The notes beneath the pieces are model-generated. The model did no database searches. It saw only the letters and a list, made by a program, of their open reading frames with translations, and had not been told where the DNA came from. From the NCBI GenBank assembly GCA_029783825.1, contig JAREIK010001466.1, forward strand, positions 86,962 through 150,961: 64,000 nucleotides of DNA, given 5' to 3'. Numbering within the stretch: position 1 is the first letter of the stretch; every line of letters begins with the position of its first letter. The translations under genes and the position numbers were made by a program. This DNA is from Sapria himalayana. Lineage: Eukaryota; Streptophyta; Magnoliopsida; Malpighiales; Rafflesiaceae. This document shows, piece by piece, positions 48,651 through 61,097 of this stretch.

Positions 48651-49417
48651 TATACATATATACAAGTATATATGTATATATACATATATACCTGTATAAA
48701 ACACACACACACACACATATATACTAGTATATATGTACAAATATTTACTAGTATATGTGTATATGTACACATATACACTGTAGTATATGTACATATACAC
48801 TGTAGTGTATATGTACATATATATTGTAGTGTATATGTATACATTGTTATATATGTACAAGCATTTATCAGTATATATGTACATACTTGCACATATACAC
48901 TATAGTGTATATGTGCAATACAAGTACATATATATGTACATATATACTACAGTGTATATGTGTACATGTATATATGTACATTTACACTTATAGTATATAT
49001 GTACATATACTAAGTATATATGTACATATAAATACTTGTATATATATACATGTATATATATACATATACATATAACAATGTATACATATACACTACAGTG
49101 TATATATTTACATTTATATATGTACATATACACTGTAGTATATATGTATATATACCGAGTATATATGTACATATAAATACTTGTACATATATACCAGTAT
49201 ATATGTACATATACATATATACCCATGTAAACATATACACTATAGTATATATGTATATATATATATATATATATGTATGTATATATACATTTATACTTCT
49301 ATATATGTATATGTGGTGTATATATTATATATATATATATCAATATATATGTACATATATACTATAGTAATATATGTAACTAGTGAAATGCTAGATATAT
49401 GTACATATATATTATAG
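48650..49417. repeat. Palindromic GTACATATATAC minisatellite, element D copy 2
   Basis: Same unit class as 47520-48220, including ATATACACTGTAGTATATGT and GTATATATGTACATATA words, with a short CA tract at about 48700-48716 and an AT tract at about 49255-49275. Confidence 0.85.
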
Positions 49418-50314
49418 TATTATATATTTATCAAAATAGAAATTATTTATTTATTAGTTTTGATTTGATTGATTATTTTAATTTTTGTATAGATATGATA
49501 CCACAATGTTTTCCATATGAAGTTTGTAGAAGAGAGAATTTTTCACTAAGCTTGACGCATCATTACTCAGACAGCTTTGTCACAGTAGAAAGATGGTGAT
49601 CAGAGGAGCTGAGAGAAAGATTGTAATGTTAATGCACGGATAGATTATACTTTATGCACTATTGCTAGATACATTGATGAATAAGATGTAATAACATTTT
49701 GTTATGTTTTTGTTTTAATTATGTAAAATAGTTTATCAGAATAATTTATTAAATGATTTTATTTTTTATTAATAATAAATTATCGTTTATAGTTTGTGTT
49801 TTTATTCAATTTAATATATAAATATTAAATTTTTTAATTAAATTTTTTGAAAAAAAAAATAAAATTCTGAATTTAGTTTTGAAATGAAAATATCTAGGGA
49901 TTTTTCTCTTACTAATTTGGCTAGGGAATTTTCCCTTGCTAATTTAGCTAGGGAATAATTATTTTAGCTAGGGACATTTCAGTTGCTAAAAATTTTTAGC
50001 TAGGGACTCTTTCCCTCCTTAATTTTAGCCACAAACACTTTAGATTGGAAAAGGTTCCATCGTTATATCTGTTTAGCGATGGAAACTCACATTTAACTTG
50101 CTAATTTAGCTAGAAAAATTATTATTTTATCTAGGGATATTCCGTTGCTAAAATTTTTTAGCTAGGGACTCATTCCCTCACTAATTTTTAGAGACGAGCT
50201 CTTTATATTTGAAAAGCTTCCATCGTTAATCCATCGTAATATCCTATTTAGTGATGGAAACCCCCCATTTAGCTAGGGAATTGTCCCTAGCTATTTGGGA
50301 ATTTTCTTGTAGTG
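49418..50314 (+). repeat. 3' region, subterminal repeats and terminus of element D
   Basis: 49418-49650 is the second copy of the exon-like duplication. 49640-49760 carries the shared AGATTATACTTTATGCACT block. From 49890 to 50300 TAGCTAGGGAATTTTCCCT-type motifs recur at least eight times. It ends in the near-canonical ATTTTCTTGTAGTG at 50314. CTTTAGAT at 50038-50045 is the unoccupied counterpart of the hAT target in element A. Confidence 0.85.
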
Positions 50315-53300
50315 AATTATTTCCTCCATATAGACTATCATGACACTTATTCTAAAAGAAATTAAGATATTCAACTTATTCTATTATGAATATATTAAAA
50401 ATATACAATAAATATAGACCATCAACTACATTTATTGTTAGTGAGGGTTCCTTTCATATGTCAAGGCATTTTTAGACTAAATATTCTAAATCAAAAAGAA
50501 CAATATAATCCAAATACTAATGTTTTGGTAATGATCTTAATGATGCTAGAAAATTTAAATTAGATAATAAGTTAAATTTTCAAAGTATAATCCTTTAATC
50601 ATTACTAAGCTAGAATTCTTTTGATTTTATCAAAAAGTCAACTAGTCATGAAAAAAATATTTCCTAGCTTAGAAAACTTGATGAATTTGTTGGCTTTATG
50701 ATTTGAGATGGGACATTGTTAGTAATTCCACTACCAAGATTTGTAAATTTATAGATTCTGAAGAAGAAGAAAAGTTAAAAATGATATATCTACAACCAGA
50801 AGTATCATAGTAGAAAATCAAATAATAATCTAGAAACATAGAAATTTATGTGATTCACTAGTCATTCAGCATGACTAGCTATATCCACTAGAAAAATACT
50901 TATGTATTTATAGATTATTACCAAAACAATGACTTATGGATGCAATAATCATGAAGAAAAAAGTCACACAGAGAGAGAAAATAAAAATGAACAATTTTGT
51001 AGAAAATTGGTAGCAATGAAAAACAAACATAAAAAATCAATTTATATTAAATAATTTTTCGATATCAATGATGGAGCGGGTTAGATCACTTGGATAGATC
51101 AAGCTGTGCTCCAAAATTTTTTTCGGCCCATTGACCGGGTAGCAGGACACCCATTATTGTGCTATTGCTGCATTCCCAATCTTTCAATATTTTATTTGCA
51201 GCACTAACAAAATATTGAAATAAAAAACACTTTGGTTATAGAAAGTAGTTTATCAAAAAATCCTAAATATAACAGACATTAAACATAATTTCGCTAGCAA
51301 TATTTTTTATGGTAAAGATGATGAATTGCACGATAGGGATTTGTCAATATAACTTAAAGATGTTCCATATATAGTGGCAAGTTCAAGTTCTACTTTGATG
51401 AATCTTGTAGATGTTTTCTCTAACCCAGGATTGTCTTCTCATCCTAGAGTTTCAAATTTCATGGGTCACCCATGCCTGTTGTATCATATATTTGTAATAA
51501 GGCCCATAAACAATTTAACCCACAATTTAGATAATTTTCATGTTGTCATATGCTTTCATTATTAATTCCTATCATATAAATTGATTCAAATATTTCTCCA
51601 TGTAAACCCCTTAAGTGAGCCAACCTTCCTTCACGAGCCAACATCACTGCCTATAATCTAACTATAATGGACTTGTAGCTCTTTAGGATCTTCTCTTGAA
51701 CACCCAAAAATTATTTGAGAACATAATTAGATGCTCTTATTATCGCCAACACAATTATTGTTTTAATTATTTTTAGTTTATTATGTTACAAGTAAATATT
51801 CTTTGATTCGAGTTAAAATTAATTTGTTTATTTTAACTTTTGATATTTTGAACTTACAAACACCTGTATAAAAAGGATATTGAAATTTGTTATTGGAGTT
51901 ACTTATTTAAAATTTGGGGATTATTACATTTATTTTCCTTCTTGATGGGTGCACCCAACTCATGTGGGTCGCTCAAATGAACTTGCCTCCTATATAAAGG
52001 GTTTTTATGTGTTAATATGTATATAAAAGTTATTGAAATTTGATTTATGTTATTTCAATTTGTGTTCAAGTTAAATTTAATTATTTATTTTAATTTCTGC
52101 ATCTTATTTTATAACAAGTGTCAATGTCAAAATATGGCTTGTATGTGGAACCTTTGATAAACCAAAACGACACACTTAATTAAATTTCATCTAAACTAGT
52201 AGGCTTTGAAAATTTATCATCAATACCTCGAGGAGGAGTAGATCCACTTGTTATCTTCCCTTTAGCACTTAATAAAAAATCCTCTACAAATATTATTTTG
52301 GTAAATTGAAAGGAAATCTAAGCCAGATCACTAACAACTATATATGACAAGTCTCGAATATGAGACTTAGCTTACTTGGATCAAGTCACTTATCATCGCT
52401 CCAAGACATTAAAAATATCACACATCTCAATATTATTCCTATATATACATTCAACACAAGATTTCCTAAGTTATTACACATCTTAGTATTATTCTCATTT
52501 AAATACTTTTAACTTTAAAATTCTTATAAAATCTAATAAATTAGAATTTATAAAATCACACATTTAAGTCATAAAGAATAAATACACAAATAAAAAAATA
52601 TAGCATACAATACACACACATAATTCTAACTACAAATATGTTTTGTAATCCTCTATATAAAAATATGAAAATGATTATGATAACTTACATACTTAAAGCT
52701 CTCATATAAAACATAAAATAATTATAAAAAAAAGATAAATGATATAATAATTGAAAAATATTTTTATTTTTTTAAATATTCGATGATTTAAATCTCATAA
52801 TGATTATAGCTTACATATGTGTTTCAAAATTAAATTTAAAATTAGATCATTTAAATCCCATAAGTTATCTTGAAGCAATGTGTGATTTTATAATTTCTAA
52901 GACATACATAGAAGAATGTCCCGCATACTTTTTAAACTCACAAATTTCTGGAAAAATCCCAAAACATTGGTAGCTTGCCCCAGCAAACCAAAAATTTTCA
53001 ATTTATTGTGTTTTTCTGATATATGTCAGCACCTTATGTGCATCCATGATATTTTTCTTTTTATTCAAATATTCTTTAAAAAGTTCCATAAGAAACACAC
53101 ACATGGAAACCACATATAAACCATTTATATTCTAAATTTGAATATTGAGGTTCTAAGCATAGCCAAAAACAACTGCTCCTCAATATTAGTATGGAGCCAC
53201 AAATGATTAATTTTTTCATAAGTTAGTTTATTAGTGAAGAAAATCATCAAGAATGGTTCTCTCTAACATCCAGCATCCATGGCCAACAATTTTTAAGTAA

Positions 53301-53575
53301 TTGAGTTATGCACCAAAAACTCATTGATTTAAGAAACATATTAGCTCGTTGATAATTTCTGTTCAAAATTTATATGGCAATGCCCCATTGAAGAAAGTAC
53401 TATAACATCTAAAAATTAAAGAAATAAGATGAGTTGATGATAAATAAAAATCTTTGGAACACGTTGAAATGTAAATACAATGTTCGCCAAATTGCAATAG
53501 CATTTCATATTTTTTGAGGTTTATTATGCATCTCAAAGTAATAAAAAAAGAAAGATTGAAGACCTACCTTCCTCA
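50315..53575. other. Unassigned region of fragment E
   Basis: No family recognised on either strand. A minus-strand exon-like frame at 53000-52914 reads LKIFGLLGQATNVLGFFQKF then VSLKSMRDILLC, and a plus-strand frame at 51374-51565 is Ser-rich; neither is assignable. Less AT-rich patches at 51065-51180 and 51590-51720 may be exonic or transposon debris. The remainder is AT-rich. Confidence 0.35.
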
Positions 53576-53839
53576 ATTAAGCTTCTCAGAGCACACAAGT
53601 CACCCATTATTGGTCCCCCTATCACCTATCAAAGTAACAAACAGCAACAAAGTAACAAGGAATATAAATATAACACTTACCCAAAATAAATTCTACAATA
53701 TTTCAATCTACCATATTGCTGGTTCAACTAAGAATTACCCTCAATAAAACATTGAGACTAAATCTCATCGTAGTGACGTAAATATGACCAAGAGAACACA
53801 GTATCAAAAATAATAATGAAAATATAAAGTTAACCCAAG
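53576..53839 (-). other. Exon-like segment of unknown gene next to the UTP6 piece
   Basis: On the minus strand, 53626-53570 reads VIGGPIMGDLCALRSLIEEG, open and bounded by a TTGATAG acceptor-like site and a GGTAGGTC donor-like site. It could be a neighbouring exon of the captured gene or of a different gene; I do not recognise it in UTP6. 53640-53839 is AT-rich, intron-like sequence. Confidence 0.3.
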
Positions 53840-54049
53840 CTAATGATTCCTTGCCATCAGCTTGTTGAGGTATGTAAGTTCCATTCGAAGATACTCAACC
53901 CAAAGATCTGAATTTGAGCAGATTCTTAAACCATTCTTCATAAGAACCCTAGTAGGTGTAGTATTTAAGTTATGATTAAATTTACAAGTTGCAGCATAAA
54001 TCAAAACTTGAAAAACCTTTGGATGAAATTGAATTGTTTGAGCCAGTAA
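53840..54049 (-). pseudogene. Captured exon of U3 snoRNA-associated protein 6 (UTP6)
   Basis: The minus-strand frame, 69 codons without internal stop, reads LAQTIQFHPKVFQVLIYAAT, then FNHNLNTTPTRVLMKNGLRI and SDLWVEYLRMELTYLNKLMA. This is the HAT-repeat (half-a-TPR) region of plant UTP6, where AQAIRFHPKV, AARALMQNGLR and LWVEYLRMELTYLNKLKARK are expected. A stop at 53842-53840 follows immediately after KLMARNH. A GTAG acceptor-like site precedes the exon. UTP6 is a subunit of the U3 snoRNP/SSU processome in the nucleolus. Only this exon is recognised, so it is a non-functional capture. Confidence 0.88.
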
Positions 54050-54698
54050 CTACATGAATTAAAATAAATGGATCAACCTAAAGTGAACTAGAGCTCGATA
54101 ATAAACGTAACCTAATTTAGTTGAATCCAATGATTATAATATGTCTATGCTCAGAAATGTAAATATTTTATAGATTAATGCAATAATAAGATATGGTGGC
54201 ATGCTCTACAACTTGATTAATTCAAGTGAAATGGATCGAAGAATAATACAAAATATAGGGATGCTGATAAAAACATGAACATGTGTGAGAATGAATAATC
54301 GATAACATGATAAGATATGGAATTGCAAATTTCTTGCATTAAAACCTTAAAAATTGATTAAAAAAAGAAAAGAAGAACAATACCCTATTCATTATCAATA
54401 TTTTACATGAAACTTTTGTGGTGCTCGTATAAGTCGGAGTTCATGCTTACCAATGTGAAGATGATTCAAAGAGATGAAGTTATGGAGATTATGAAGTGGG
54501 TTCTATTTGGATGAAGAAACAAGTGCGATTAATCAAGAATTCATGGTAGAAATAAAGTGGCTGATATATAAATGCACGAGTGGAAAGGGGAATGTTGGAG
54601 ATGATATGGAAAAGCTATAAATTCTTACAGCCATGGTTGGGATGATGGTGTTCTAGTCTAGGTCTCGACTATTCTGTGACGTATGTTGCATTTTTTCT
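54050..54698. other. Intron-like or unassigned sequence beside the UTP6 exon
   Basis: No protein recognised. Sequence is moderately AT-rich and may represent intron and an upstream exon of the captured gene (a possible donor GTAAGC on the minus strand at about 54450). It runs into the 18-bp tandem repeat. Confidence 0.35.
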
Positions 54699-55049
54699 GA
54701 AATCACATCGGATTTTTGAATTCGCATCGGATTACTAAAATTGCATCGGATTTCTTAAATCGCATCGAATTTCTTAAATCGCATTGGATTTCTTAAATCA
54801 GATCGGATTTCTTAAATCACATCGGATTTCTTAAAACGCATCGGATTTTTGAAATCACATTGGATTTTTGAAATCACATCGAATTTCTGAAATTGCATTA
54901 GATTTCTAAAATCACATCGCATTTCTGAAATCGCATCGGCTTTCTAAAATCACATCGAATTCCTGAAATCGCATCGGCTTTCTAAAATCACATCGAATTT
55001 CTGAAATCGCATTGGATTTTTGAAATCGTATTGAATTTCTGACATCGCA
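54699..55049 (-). repeat. 18-bp tandem repeat, about 19 copies
   Basis: The unit AAATCGCATCGGATTTCT varies at a few positions (G/A in ATCGC/ATCAC, TT/CT near the end, GGATTT/GAATTT). Copies are head-to-tail with strict 18-bp spacing. Each unit carries an imperfect ATC...GAT inverted pair. It is not a CRISPR: there are no spacers and the host is a plant. Confidence 0.9.
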
Positions 55050-55343
55050 ACAGTAGTAAAACTTCATATTTGGGTTTATAAAAAATATTAAATTTAGTGA
55101 TGAATTTTTTCTCTAGCTAATTAGTATGGGAAAATCCATCTCTAAATTTGTTGCTAAATTTTCATATTATTTTATTAAAAAAACATATTATTTCATATAT
55201 CCTTAATTAAATTATATAAATATATAACCATACAAAATATATAATATTTTATATTTTTAATAATTTATGGATAAATCTATAATATTATTTCATAAATAAA
55301 AAATATTATGAAATTATAAAAAAGTAATTCATATATAAATATA

Positions 55344-55382
<39 letters not shown>

Positions 55383-55384
55383 AA
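55344..55384. repeat. (AAAT)n microsatellite
   Basis: About ten AAAT units in a row in the AT-rich 5' region of fragment E. The counterpart in element C (around 26640) has no such run, so it expanded after the copies diverged. Confidence 0.9.
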
Positions 55385-55870
55385 AAATATATATATATAT
55401 ATGGTTATACATTTTTATGAATTTAATTTATTTTTATGAATATAATATTAAATAAATTTGTAGGCAAAAAAATTCATATTATTTGATATAATTTATAATT
55501 TATAATTTATAAAAATCCTAACATAACTTAAAGTGAGAAAAAATTATAAAAAAAGATATATTTATGATTTTAATAAAAACGGAATATAAAAAGCTAATAT
55601 TAAAGATTTTAATCAGATTTTAATTCTTATAAATTTAAGTAGGGACAAAAATAAAACTTGAATTCAAATCAATGTAGGGTCAGTTTGGTAGTCCTTTTAA
55701 AAATTGTTTATAAAGCTAAAAGTAATTTTAAGTGTTTTTAGGACAAAAAAATATAATTAGTAATATTTTTAAAAACTCATTTAAAACCCTAAAAAAACAT
55801 TTTAAGTGTTATTTTAATAAGCACCTCGAGAAATTTTTTTTATACATCATCAAATGTTTTTGGATATAAT

Positions 55871-56334
55871 ATAGGTGTCAAATGGGCGAGCTGTCCGGAC
55901 CTGGCCCAAAGCCACGTTGTAGTGTCATGCATGGGCTCATGTCAGGAGGACCCTCGGCATGAATCATGCCTTGCCGTGCCAAGGGATTTTAGCCCACGTG
56001 TCATGCCAAGCCCAGCATGGGTGCCTGGAATTTGGGAATGGTAGGGGGGACAAAGTGGTGACGCATGATGGGCAATGGCCCAACAGGCCCGATGGGCACC
56101 ATGACGTGGCGACGCACCCCCCCTCAAGCCTTAATTTTTTTTAAAAAGACCCACCCCGAGTTGAACCGACCCAACCAACCCTATTCGAACCATTCAAACC
56201 TGGGCAGATTCTAATCCACGGGCCGCGACTGGCCCGAACCACCATGTCAGGCATGCCGTGATAAGCAGATAAACCTAGCCTAGAGGGGCCTAAAAAAAAG
56301 TGCAAGGCCAGCCCAGCCATTTTGACACCTCTAA
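55871..56334. mobile_element. 464-bp non-autonomous hAT element (MITE-like)
   Basis: Starts ATAGGTGTCAAATGGGC and ends with the inverse of TTAGAGGTGTCAAAATGGCTG, so the GGTGTCAAA core of the hAT terminus is present at both ends. The flanking 8-bp repeats are GATATAAT (55863-55870) and GATGTAAT (56335-56342). The interior is GC-rich (GCCC, CATGCC, GGCCC words) and resembles the subterminal parts of the 11049-14403 hAT element. It has no coding capacity; open frames at 55942-56144 are shadows. The homologous position in element C (27092-27099) has a single GATGTAAT and no insert. Confidence 0.9.
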
Positions 56335-57125
56335 GATGTAATTAAAATATCTATTTATTTATACTTAAATATCAATTTATTTTATTTAAAATTTTGGAAA
56401 AATATAATTTTTTTTAAATTCAAATAATTCAAATTTTTTTAAAATATTTTTTTAAATATTCCTATAATCATAAAAGTAATTATTTTAAGTTTTATTAATA
56501 TAAATATTTAGTTGTTTATTTGTTAATTCACATTTTTTGTCCATATTTTTTATCATACAAATAATTATACTTGGTTTTTATAAATACAAATGTTTACGTA
56601 TGTTCATTTATTATTCAAATATTTTAAAAAATGTTTATAATTATAAAATTAATTATTTAATTTAGTTATTAATAAGTATATTTATATATCATAATTAAAT
56701 AATTCAGATAATATTTTGTATAATTTTTTAAAATTTCTAAAATAAAAATATTTATTTTAGTTTTTATTAATCTAAATTTTTATTCGTATTTAAATATTTT
56801 TTTTTAATTTTTTATTTATAATATCTTATTTTTATAATTTTATAAGAGAAGGTGTATTTCAAAGATTCCTCATCCATTGACCATGACAGACCTTTAATAT
56901 ACAAAATTACATCAAATATTAAAACAAATAATATATATAAAAATAATTCAGAATAGATTAATGACAAAAATTAATCTTGAGCTAAATAGTTAGGGAAGAA
57001 TCCCTAGCAAAATGGATATATTTTTTGATAATTATAATTTAAGGACTAATCACTTACTATTAATATATAATTATAAAAAAAAATTCCAGATAACCAATTA
57101 GCTAGTGATTTTTTAACACTAATAA

Positions 57126-59238
57126 GCTTGGGGTCTCTCTATCGATTTATCTATCTGTCTATTTGTCTATCTATCTATCCGTTAATCTATCTATCTATAT
57201 ATTTATCTATCTATCTAATTGTATATCAATCTTTCTATCTATAAGTCTATCAATATATCAACCAATGTGTTTATCTAACAATCTAGTAATCTATCTATCC
57301 TTCTGTCTATATATCTATCTATCTATATGTGTATTTATTTATAAATCTATCAGTCTTTCTATCAATAAACATGTTGATCTATCTGTCTATATATTTAACT
57401 ATATGTAATTTTATCTATATGTCTATATATCAACCAAACAATCAAATAATCTATCTATCTATCTTTATCGTTATATCTAACTATCTGTGAATCTATCTGT
57501 CTATCTATGTGTCTATATATTTATCTTTCTATATGTCTATCTATCTATCTATCTTTCTATCTATCTATATGCCTCTCTATCTATCGATCTGTCTAACTAC
57601 TTGTCTATCAATATGCCTATCTATCAATCTATCTATCTATATATCTATCTATTTATCAATCTATCTATTTTTCTATCTATCTATATATCTATCTATTTAT
57701 CAATCTATCTATTTTTCTATCTATTTATATGTCTATCTATCTATATATCTATCTATCTATTTATCAATCTATCTATTTTTCAATCTATTTATCTGTCTAT
57801 CTATCTATATATCTATCTGTCTGTATGTCTACCTATCTTTCTATTTGTTTATCTATATTTCTATCTATCTATCTATCCATATTTCTATCTATAAGTCTTT
57901 CTATATATCTTTCTATCTATCTATCTAACAATTGGCCTATATATATATATATCTATCTATTTATCAATCAGTCTATATATCTGTATATCCACTATGTATC
58001 TACTTGACCATCTATTTGTCTATCTATCTATAAATTAATCTATCTATTTATCTATCTATATGTCTAACTAACTGTTTGTCTGTCTACTATTTATATGTTA
58101 TTCTTTCTACCTGTCTATCTATCTATCTATATGTTTGGCTGTCTATCTATCTATCTATATAACTATGTAACTATCTGTTTATCTATCTAAATATCTAACT
58201 GTTTATCTATCTATGTTTATGTGTATCTGTTTATCTATATATTTGTTTATCTATCTATCTATCTATCTATTTATTTGTCTTTTAATATCTTTAATTATTA
58301 GACTATCAATATGAATATCTATCTGCTATTTGTCTATGAATCTATCTATCTATCTATATATCTATCTATTTATTTATTTATTTGTCTGTCTGTCTATCTA
58401 TTTATCTGACTATATTTCTATCTATCTATCAGTGTATATATTTGCCCATCTAACTGTCTATCTAAATATCTTTCTATTTGTTTATCTATTTGACTTTCTA
58501 TGTGTCTATATATCTGTCTATCCATCGATCCATCGATCCATCTATCCTTATTTCTATCTATCTAATAATCTATTTAGCTATCTATCTATCTATTTATCTA
58601 TATATCTATCTATCTATTAGTCAGACAATCTATCTATTTATCTTTATATCAATCAATCTATCTGTCTATCATTCTATCTATCAATCTGTCTATGTTTCTA
58701 TCTATCTATCTATATATTTATCTATTTGTCTATCTATGTATCTATATATCAGTGAAACTATGTCTATATATTTGTCTATCTATTTATCAATCAATCTATC
58801 TAATAATATCTCTATCTATGGGCCTAGTAATCTAAATATCTATTTGTCTATCTATATATCTATCTTTCTTTCTTTCAATCTATCTATCTATATGTCTGCC
58901 TATCAATCTATCTATCAATCAATATATCAGTCATTCTATATGTCTATCTTTTAATCTCCTTATATATCTATATGTCTACATATTTGTCTATATATCTATC
59001 TATCTATCTAGCTATCTATCTTTCTTTTTATTTATCTAACTAACTATCTATCTATATGTTTGTTTATTTATTTGTCAATTTATCTGTTTATCAATCAATC
59101 AATCTATCTATCTGTCTAACTTTGTATCTATTTTTCTATTTATTTATCTATATATCTATTTATCTGACTGTCTCTCTATTTATTTGTTTATTTTTCTATC
59201 TGCCTACTTGTCTTCCTACCTCATTACTTGAATGCTTT

Positions 59239-59281
<43 letters not shown>

Positions 59282-60938
59282 ATAAATCTATCTATATATC
59301 TATCTTTATGATCTATCTGCCTATCGGTCTATCTATCATTTTGTCTACCTATTTGTCTATTTAACTATCTGCATGTCTATCAATCTATCAATCTATCTAT
59401 TTATCTATCTATATATCTTTCTATTTGTTTATTTATTTCCCTACCTATTTGTTTATCTTTCTGTCTTTCTACTTGTTTGTCTATATATCTATCTATCTAC
59501 TATCTATCTATGTATCTGTATGTATGTATGTCTGTCTATATATATTTCAATCCATTGATCTATCTTTCTTTCTATCTATCTATCTCACTATTTATCTATA
59601 TATCTAACTATATATTTATATATATGTCTATCTATATGTCTATCTACTTGTCTATCTATATGTCTATTTATCTATCTATTTTTTTATCTATCTGTATATC
59701 TATATGTCTATCTGCCTAACAATCAATCAATCTATCTCTTTATTAATCTATCGATCAATTTATATATCAATCTATCTTTCAATCATTCTATCAATTTATC
59801 TATCTATCTATCTATATATCAATCTATATTTAAATCTATCTATTTAACTATTAATGTATTTGTATTTTTATTTGTCTATCTATTTACCTATCTATCTATC
59901 TATCTATTAATCTATATGTCTTGCTATCTGTCTCTCTATTCATCTATCTACCTACCTACCTACTTACCTATCTGTAAATCTATTTATCTCTAAATCCAAT
60001 TTTCTATCTATCTATTTATCTTTCTATTTGTCAATCTTTCTATCAATATATCAGTCTATCCATCCATCTATCTGTCTATCTATCTGCCTATCAATCTGTC
60101 TATTTGTCTATCTATCTATTTATCTATATAAATTTCTATTTGTCTATCTATCTATCTATATGTTTATTTATTTCTTAATCCTTCTATCTATATTTCGGTC
60201 TATATGTCTATCTATATTTCTATCCCTTTATTTCTCTATCTATTTGATTATTTATTTGTCTATTTATGTGTTTATCTATTTGACTTTAAATTTGTCTATC
60301 TAACATCTATCTATCTATCTATCTATCTATATATCTATCTATATATCTATCTATATATCTATTTATCTATCTATCTGTCTATCTATCTATCTATCTATAT
60401 TTATATATAACTATCTATCTATATATTTTTCTATCTATCTATCTATTTATCTTTATTTCTGTGTATCAATTATTTATATATTTTGCTATCATTGTGTATA
60501 TCAATCAGCCTATCAATATATCTATAAATCAATCAATCAATCTATCTATCTATTTTACAATGTATTTGTCAATCAATTTTTCTATCAATAAATTAATCAA
60601 TCTATCTATATATCTATCTGACTATGAATTTATCTATCTATTTTTTGGTATATTTATCTGACTATCTATGTGTATTTCTATCTATCTATCTTTCTTTCTA
60701 TCAATCTATCTATCACTATTTCTAACAGTCTATTAGTCTGTTTATATATATATATATATATATCTTACTATCTATCTATCTATCTATTTGTCTATCTATC
60801 TATCTATATATCTATCTGTCTCTCTGTCTGTCTAACTATCTATGTATCTATATATTTATCTATTTATAAATCTATCTGCCTATTTATCTATCTATATTTG
60901 TATAACTTTCTATCTATCTATTTATTTATCTAACTAAT

Positions 60939-60981
<43 letters not shown>

Positions 60982-61045
60982 ATTTATCATTCTATATGTC
61001 AATATATCTATCTTTCTATCTATCAATCTTTCTGTCTGTCAATCA

Positions 61046-61097
<52 letters not shown>

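Larger units (their letters stand above)
50315..57125 (-). mobile_element. CACTA fragment E (5' half, minus orientation)
   Basis: 55270-57100 corresponds to the 5' non-coding region of element C (26550-28100) in the same orientation, for example GGTCAGTTTGGTAGTCCTTT at 55678 against GGTCAGTTTGGTAGTACTTT at 26917. Subterminal motifs occur at 55085-55160 and 56985-57115, and the sequence then passes into TCTA array at about 57125 without a clean CACTA terminus. It holds a captured UTP6 exon and an 18-bp repeat. Its left boundary is simply the end of element D; no transposase gene is seen. Confidence 0.6.

Noticed and set aside
54699..55049. CRISPR-like regular repeat
   Set aside because: Units are contiguous, with no unique spacers, and the DNA is from a plant.
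55942..56144. Two overlapping 61-codon frames on opposite strands
   Set aside because: They lie inside the GC-rich non-autonomous hAT element and match nothing I recognise.
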